From Rhabdornis inornatus (Eukaryota > Chordata > Aves > Passeriformes > Rhabdornithidae): a stretch of DNA of 64,000 nt. The stretch lies in contig VWZS01000547.1 in assembly GCA_013397075.1 (NCBI GenBank), positions 1,954,390 to 2,018,389 on the forward strand, read 5' to 3'. Each line of letters begins with the position of its first letter. Position 1 is the stretch's first letter. This document shows positions 59,701 to 64,000 of this stretch, one piece after another. The notes beneath the pieces are model-generated. The model was not told where the DNA came from and did not search any database. It saw only the letters and a list, made by a program, of their open reading frames with translations. Both the position numbers and the translations under genes were made by a program.

Positions 59701-62700
59701 GAGGGAGGAGTTGAGTGTGAGCTAATTCTGTCTGATATATTTCCTTGGATTTATAGCTCCCCAAAATGCCCATCCTCTTTCCACAGACTGCACAAAGTCT
59801 GTGCATGCTGGCATTTTTGGAAGTCCCGTGAGAGATAGGACAAAGACCAACATTAAGAGTTTGTGAGTGAAGTTGATTTTAGTCATAACCAAAGAGACCT
59901 TAAGCGAGCTGAAAGCTAAAGGCAAGGTCTCACTGTGGCCTCAGTGCATAATTGAGACCTTCTAGAAATAACCAGGACACCTGGGGAAGGTGGCTCACAG
60001 GTCATGTGGGTTTCCTCTCCTAATTAGAGCCAAAGCAAGGACCTGTGGGTGGAAGCTCATGGGGTGCTGGAAGCAACATTCCAGGCTGGGAAACTCCTAC
60101 CCTGCTGCTCATTGGGATGGTCAGTCCTCTCCTTGAGCCAGCAGCTCAGGAAGGGAACACCAGAGAGCTGTCAGAGAAGCTGTACAGCCTGATTTCCCCC
60201 TTCTCCAGTCATTTCTAGGCCAGTAAGAAGGAAGTCACCAATTGCAAGTGTTTCTTTTTGGGCCCAGATCTTAACACTGCAGCACTTCACAGGGTCCTGA
60301 GCCAGGGTGAAGGGAACTGATGCTGTCAGACAACAGTGGAAAATTGATCTCTTCCAAGCAAGATTTAGAGGCCAGTTGGACAAGAAATTACTCCAGCTGG
60401 GCACTCTGTCCCCATCTCTCAGCTCTTCCTGCAGCTTGGAGATTCACTCTATAATTGCTTTCTTAGTCCACATTTTATCCTCAGCTGACAGAATTCCATT
60501 AGGGTGATACAAGCTGTGTGATAAAGGGATGTTTGTGTCTCACATGGGCTGTAAGTCATTTCCCAGCAAACAAGCAAATAGTCACAGAAATGGGCAAAGA
60601 GGCCACTGAGCCAGGAAGTCCCTTCCTGTGCTCTGACCAGCAGAGCCTCAGCCCTCAGAGGGAAGCAAACACCCTGCCAGGGTGTGCCACAGCTCCCTCT
60701 CTGCTTTTCAGAGGAGACACCTCCAAAATGAACAGTTCTCCTGCAGAATTTCTGGGCACACAACAGCCCAGCAAGCACATAGCACTGCCATCCCCAAAAA
60801 TAGGGACCCCACACAAACAGGAGCCACAGTGCTGTGACACAGGAGTGGGTGACACCCCAGATCAAGAGCAAGTGCTCTTCATATGGGAAATGTAAGGAAT
60901 GAAACTAATCCTGCAACACAACTGAGCATGGATGTCTGGAGAGTGCAACAGGTTGGTCACACCATTAAGGTAGAGCAGTGACTCTGAGCAGCACTTCCAG
61001 AATGGTTTTGGCAGGCAAATTGACCATCTGAGCATGATGATGCAGCTAAAAGATAGTCATGATGGGAAAAAAAGCTAAAAGGGAAGCCAGGAAGGTGCCT
61101 CAAATGCTGCAGCGTGCACAGTTTCAGTGCCTGCAGTATATGGTGAAGGACAATGGTGAAGCCATCACCACATGGTGTCTGCTGGAGTTTACATTTCTTG
61201 AAGAATGTTGGAAGAGATTTGGCCACTTCAGTGACTTTTACCAGAGGAGCAGCTCCTCTGGAGCTCAGCTTGGATCAGCAGCCCCAGAACACGGAGGGCA
61301 GCCCAAGGCACCCTACACAAGCTCTGGATCCCCACCAGTGCCTGTATTCCCCAGGATGGTGTGGAGCTGCATCCAGCAGTGAGGACAGCAGAGAGCAGGA
61401 GGGAATGGGGAATGCTTCTCTTACCAATCAATCAAAGGAAAGCTGACTTCCTTCCCTCCCTGCATGTGGCAGAACCCAGAACCCAGCCCTTCATGTTTGC
61501 TCCTACCTGACTTCTGCTGGGAAGTGAGCATTTCCTGGAAACTTCAGAAAGCTTAAAGACTCCCCATTCAACCTCCTGCATGCACTACTCTGCCCCTCAC
61601 AGCCTCAGTGGCAGCAGCTCCTGTCTCTGGCCATTGCAGGGTGTTCCAAGACCTCCATCCAGTCCCACAGCACCCAGTCCCTCATGGGCACTGCCAGTGC
61701 CACCAGCCCAGCACACAGCCCTGACGTGGCAGGGCTGGGCATCACCAGGGGGATGACACAGCAGGGACATGGTACAAGTGCAGCAGGAGCAGGAGATTTT
61801 ACAGAGAACAGCAGGAGAGGGATGAGCAGGATGCTGTAGTGCAATTCATGTCCCAGTCCAGCCTAAGCCATGAGCAGGGCTCAGTTTAATTCAGCTGCTG
61901 GATGTAGCTCCTATGGGTTCGTGGATGAGTGTTCTGACTCAGGAGTACACAAGTTTCCATGTCTTCTGTGCTGCCCTTTACACCCTGCATCACTGCTTGC
62001 TCCCTCATCCATGCACAGGTGCCTCTCCCTGCTGTTTAAATGCTCCTGGATTAAAGCACAAAAAAGCAGAAATTGAAAAGTTGCAGGCCTTCCCAAGCAT
62101 TTCAGATTACACTGTGAAGACTGACAAGAATATCTTTTTCTAGATCAAAAAGTAGGCAGCCTGGCATGTACTTCCTCACAGATTACTTCTTTATCCTCTG
62201 CCCTTCTCAGTGTCACTGTGGGACAAATTCATTTCTGTTATCTTGATCCAAGCCCTTTAAATCCAGCCACAACAGGTAAAGGTGAACAACTATGGCATAA
62301 AGGTCTTTGCAGGGCCCAGATATTGAAACTGGGTGAAACTTTATTAATTTACATCAAAATCATCAGCAAGAATTCCTATGAACCCTTGCTTTTCCTTTGC
62401 TGTGCTTTTGACAATGTCATATGATGTTACTGGGCACATCCTTGCTGAATTACTCCTGCTGAAACTGTGCCTGACATTGACTCGAGAGCTCCGTGGGGAT
62501 TTTCTTGACTGCATGTTTACTCTTCCTCTTGTCCCTCCTGTAAATGCCAGTCTGACATGAATGTACTTGTGAGTAGTTAGTTAAAAAAAAATAGATGAAA
62601 AATGGAATAAACCCTTTTTTTTTAACCCTGATTTACTGAGGAAATGAGTCAAGTGTCTATGTTTGAGTGTATAGGGCTGACTAGGACTCTTAATTATCTT

Positions 62701-64000
62701 TGGTGATATAAAGGGTCATTACATCTCAGCTTCAATTAGGAGGGCAAACAGTGACAGCTCCTACCCCACAGAGATGAATGAAGTATTTTCCAAACATTAT
62801 GCTGCTCTCTAGAATGACTGACTAGAACCAAGGACTCCATTAGGCTGTGCCTTGGTGGTTTTTGTCATCCCAGACAGCAGGCTGGCAAACCTTCTTTCAC
62901 TCACAGACACTGCAGGGGAGGATGTTCCACAACCTGACAACCTTTTAAAATGTTTTCAAGACTATCATGGTCTTTCCACAATGTGGCAGTTTTGGGGAAT
63001 CTCCTGAACGGGCACAAGGGCTGCTGGGAGAGGATGGTAAATCTTGAAGCCATTGCACTCTGTGGCTGATGCCAGACCAGCTGCACTGGATACAGATTTC
63101 CAGGGGCAAAAGGTGTTGAAAATTGGCTGCAGTCACCAAGGTGAGGAAGACTTGGTGGCAGGGAAACACAGAGAGAACTGTGATGCAGCTGAGTTCCACC
63201 AGTTTGCAATAATTTCCAAAACCTGGAGCATTAGGGCTGAAAAATCGTTAGCCCACCACGGAGGACTTGAGATGCTCCAGACAGATACAGAGAAGACAGG
63301 TGAGCACAGGAAATCCTCTCCCCCTCATACCTTTTCAGATCAATAAGAGAGATGCTGTTCAGTGCCAGGAAACAGCAGATTTCATTTCTCTGCACAGCCA
63401 ATGCAATTTTCTCAGAAGAACAAACAATGTGACAGGCCCCATCTCGTCCAGAGACTGCCCACATGACAAATCTGGGATTGTGCCTTAAGCCTTGAAAACC
63501 TTGCTACACCCTCTCCCCTTCCAAACACAGAGTTTTATATCTGAGCCCTTCCAAAGCCCCTCCTCTCAGCTCCTTCTCTTTTTCATTTGAAGTTGCCTGT
63601 TATATGATTTAGAGCAAAAATTAGCACTTGCTTTTGGTAGAATTACACCAGACACAAACGAGGGGAGAGTTCTCAGAACAAGAGGATTCCTTAGTGCAGC
63701 TTGGGAAGAGCCCTTAAACAAAGTACAATGTACCCACACACACAATTTTACGTTTATAAGTAAAGTAGTTTGTATTTAGTACAAAATAAATTCTTTTGCT
63801 CCATCAGTACACAGAAACCTGGGAAATGCATTGGTATCTTGTGTCCTTTCAGCTCAGGCAACAGCAGTGATGTTTTAACAAGCAAATATACAAGATATTA
63901 CACTCCTGACAGGACAGAAAGGGAAGCAGCACAGTTTGATTCTAAATTGAACTGCACCAGTATCTCTGGTTTATGTGTGAAAGCACATCCTGACTTCAGC

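Larger units (their letters stand above)
53196..64000. other. 10.8-kb region without a supported gene
   Basis: Contains CR1 pieces at 56583, 58250 and 59605, the (ATT)n repeat and the AT-rich candidate element at 56780-57180. 53.3-54.7 kb and 60-61.5 kb are GC-richer but CpG-poor, with only short open frames lacking splice or domain support. Confidence 0.65.

Noticed and set aside
61059..61382. 107-codon + strand frame starting MMGKKAKREARK
   Set aside because: Looks protein-like at first, but has no recognisable domain, no supporting splice sites and low CpG. It was not taken as an exon.

Overview
This looks like nuclear DNA from a bird, probably a songbird-like neognath. The evidence is CR1 LINE tails (several ending near the typical ATTCTGTG terminus), a degenerate ERVL-type LTR, CpG-poor AT/GC-mosaic intronic sequence, and short exons widely spaced with GT/AG splice sites. 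Nothing here is bacterial: there are no operons, tRNAs, rRNAs or CRISPR arrays, and almost all open frames are chance frames in introns.

Region 1 (1 to about 39.6 kb) is the middle and 3' part of GSG1L on the + strand. GSG1L is a claudin-superfamily auxiliary subunit of AMPA-type glutamate receptors. Four coding exons can be read with matching splice phases: 15420-15467 (end of the first extracellular loop), 30281-30433 (TM2 and start of TM3), 34468-34579 (rest of TM3 and second loop) and 39396-39563 (TM4 and start of the cytoplasmic tail). Exons coding for the N-terminus, TM1 and most of loop 1 are not in the window and should lie to its left. The introns carry an ERVL-like solo LTR (6560-7112), several CR1 copies, two much older LINE copies with endonuclease and reverse-transcriptase remnants (3140-3690, 20285-21090), an (AC)15 microsatellite and a roughly 30-bp minisatellite (35803-36157).

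Region 2 (39.6-51.3 kb) is a long non-coding stretch. It lacks a recognisable copy of the short final GSG1L exon known from mammals. It holds a CR1 tail and one unexplained CpG-bearing open segment (48556-48799).

Region 3 (51.27-53.2 kb) holds two + strand exons, 51267-51872 and 52003-52795 (or 52372-52795), followed by an ATTAAA polyadenylation signal. They encode a Ser/Pro-rich region, a short coiled coil and a C-terminal BEN-like domain that I cannot assign to a named gene. The first exon begins in the same phase that the last recognised GSG1L exon ends in, so these exons could be a GSG1L tail extension, a nested or downstream separate gene, or a read-through partner. This is the most interesting feature of the window.

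Region 4 (53.2-64 kb) has no supported gene. It contains CR1 fragments and an AT-rich homeodomain/octamer-rich block (56.8-57.2 kb) that may be a conserved regulatory element.
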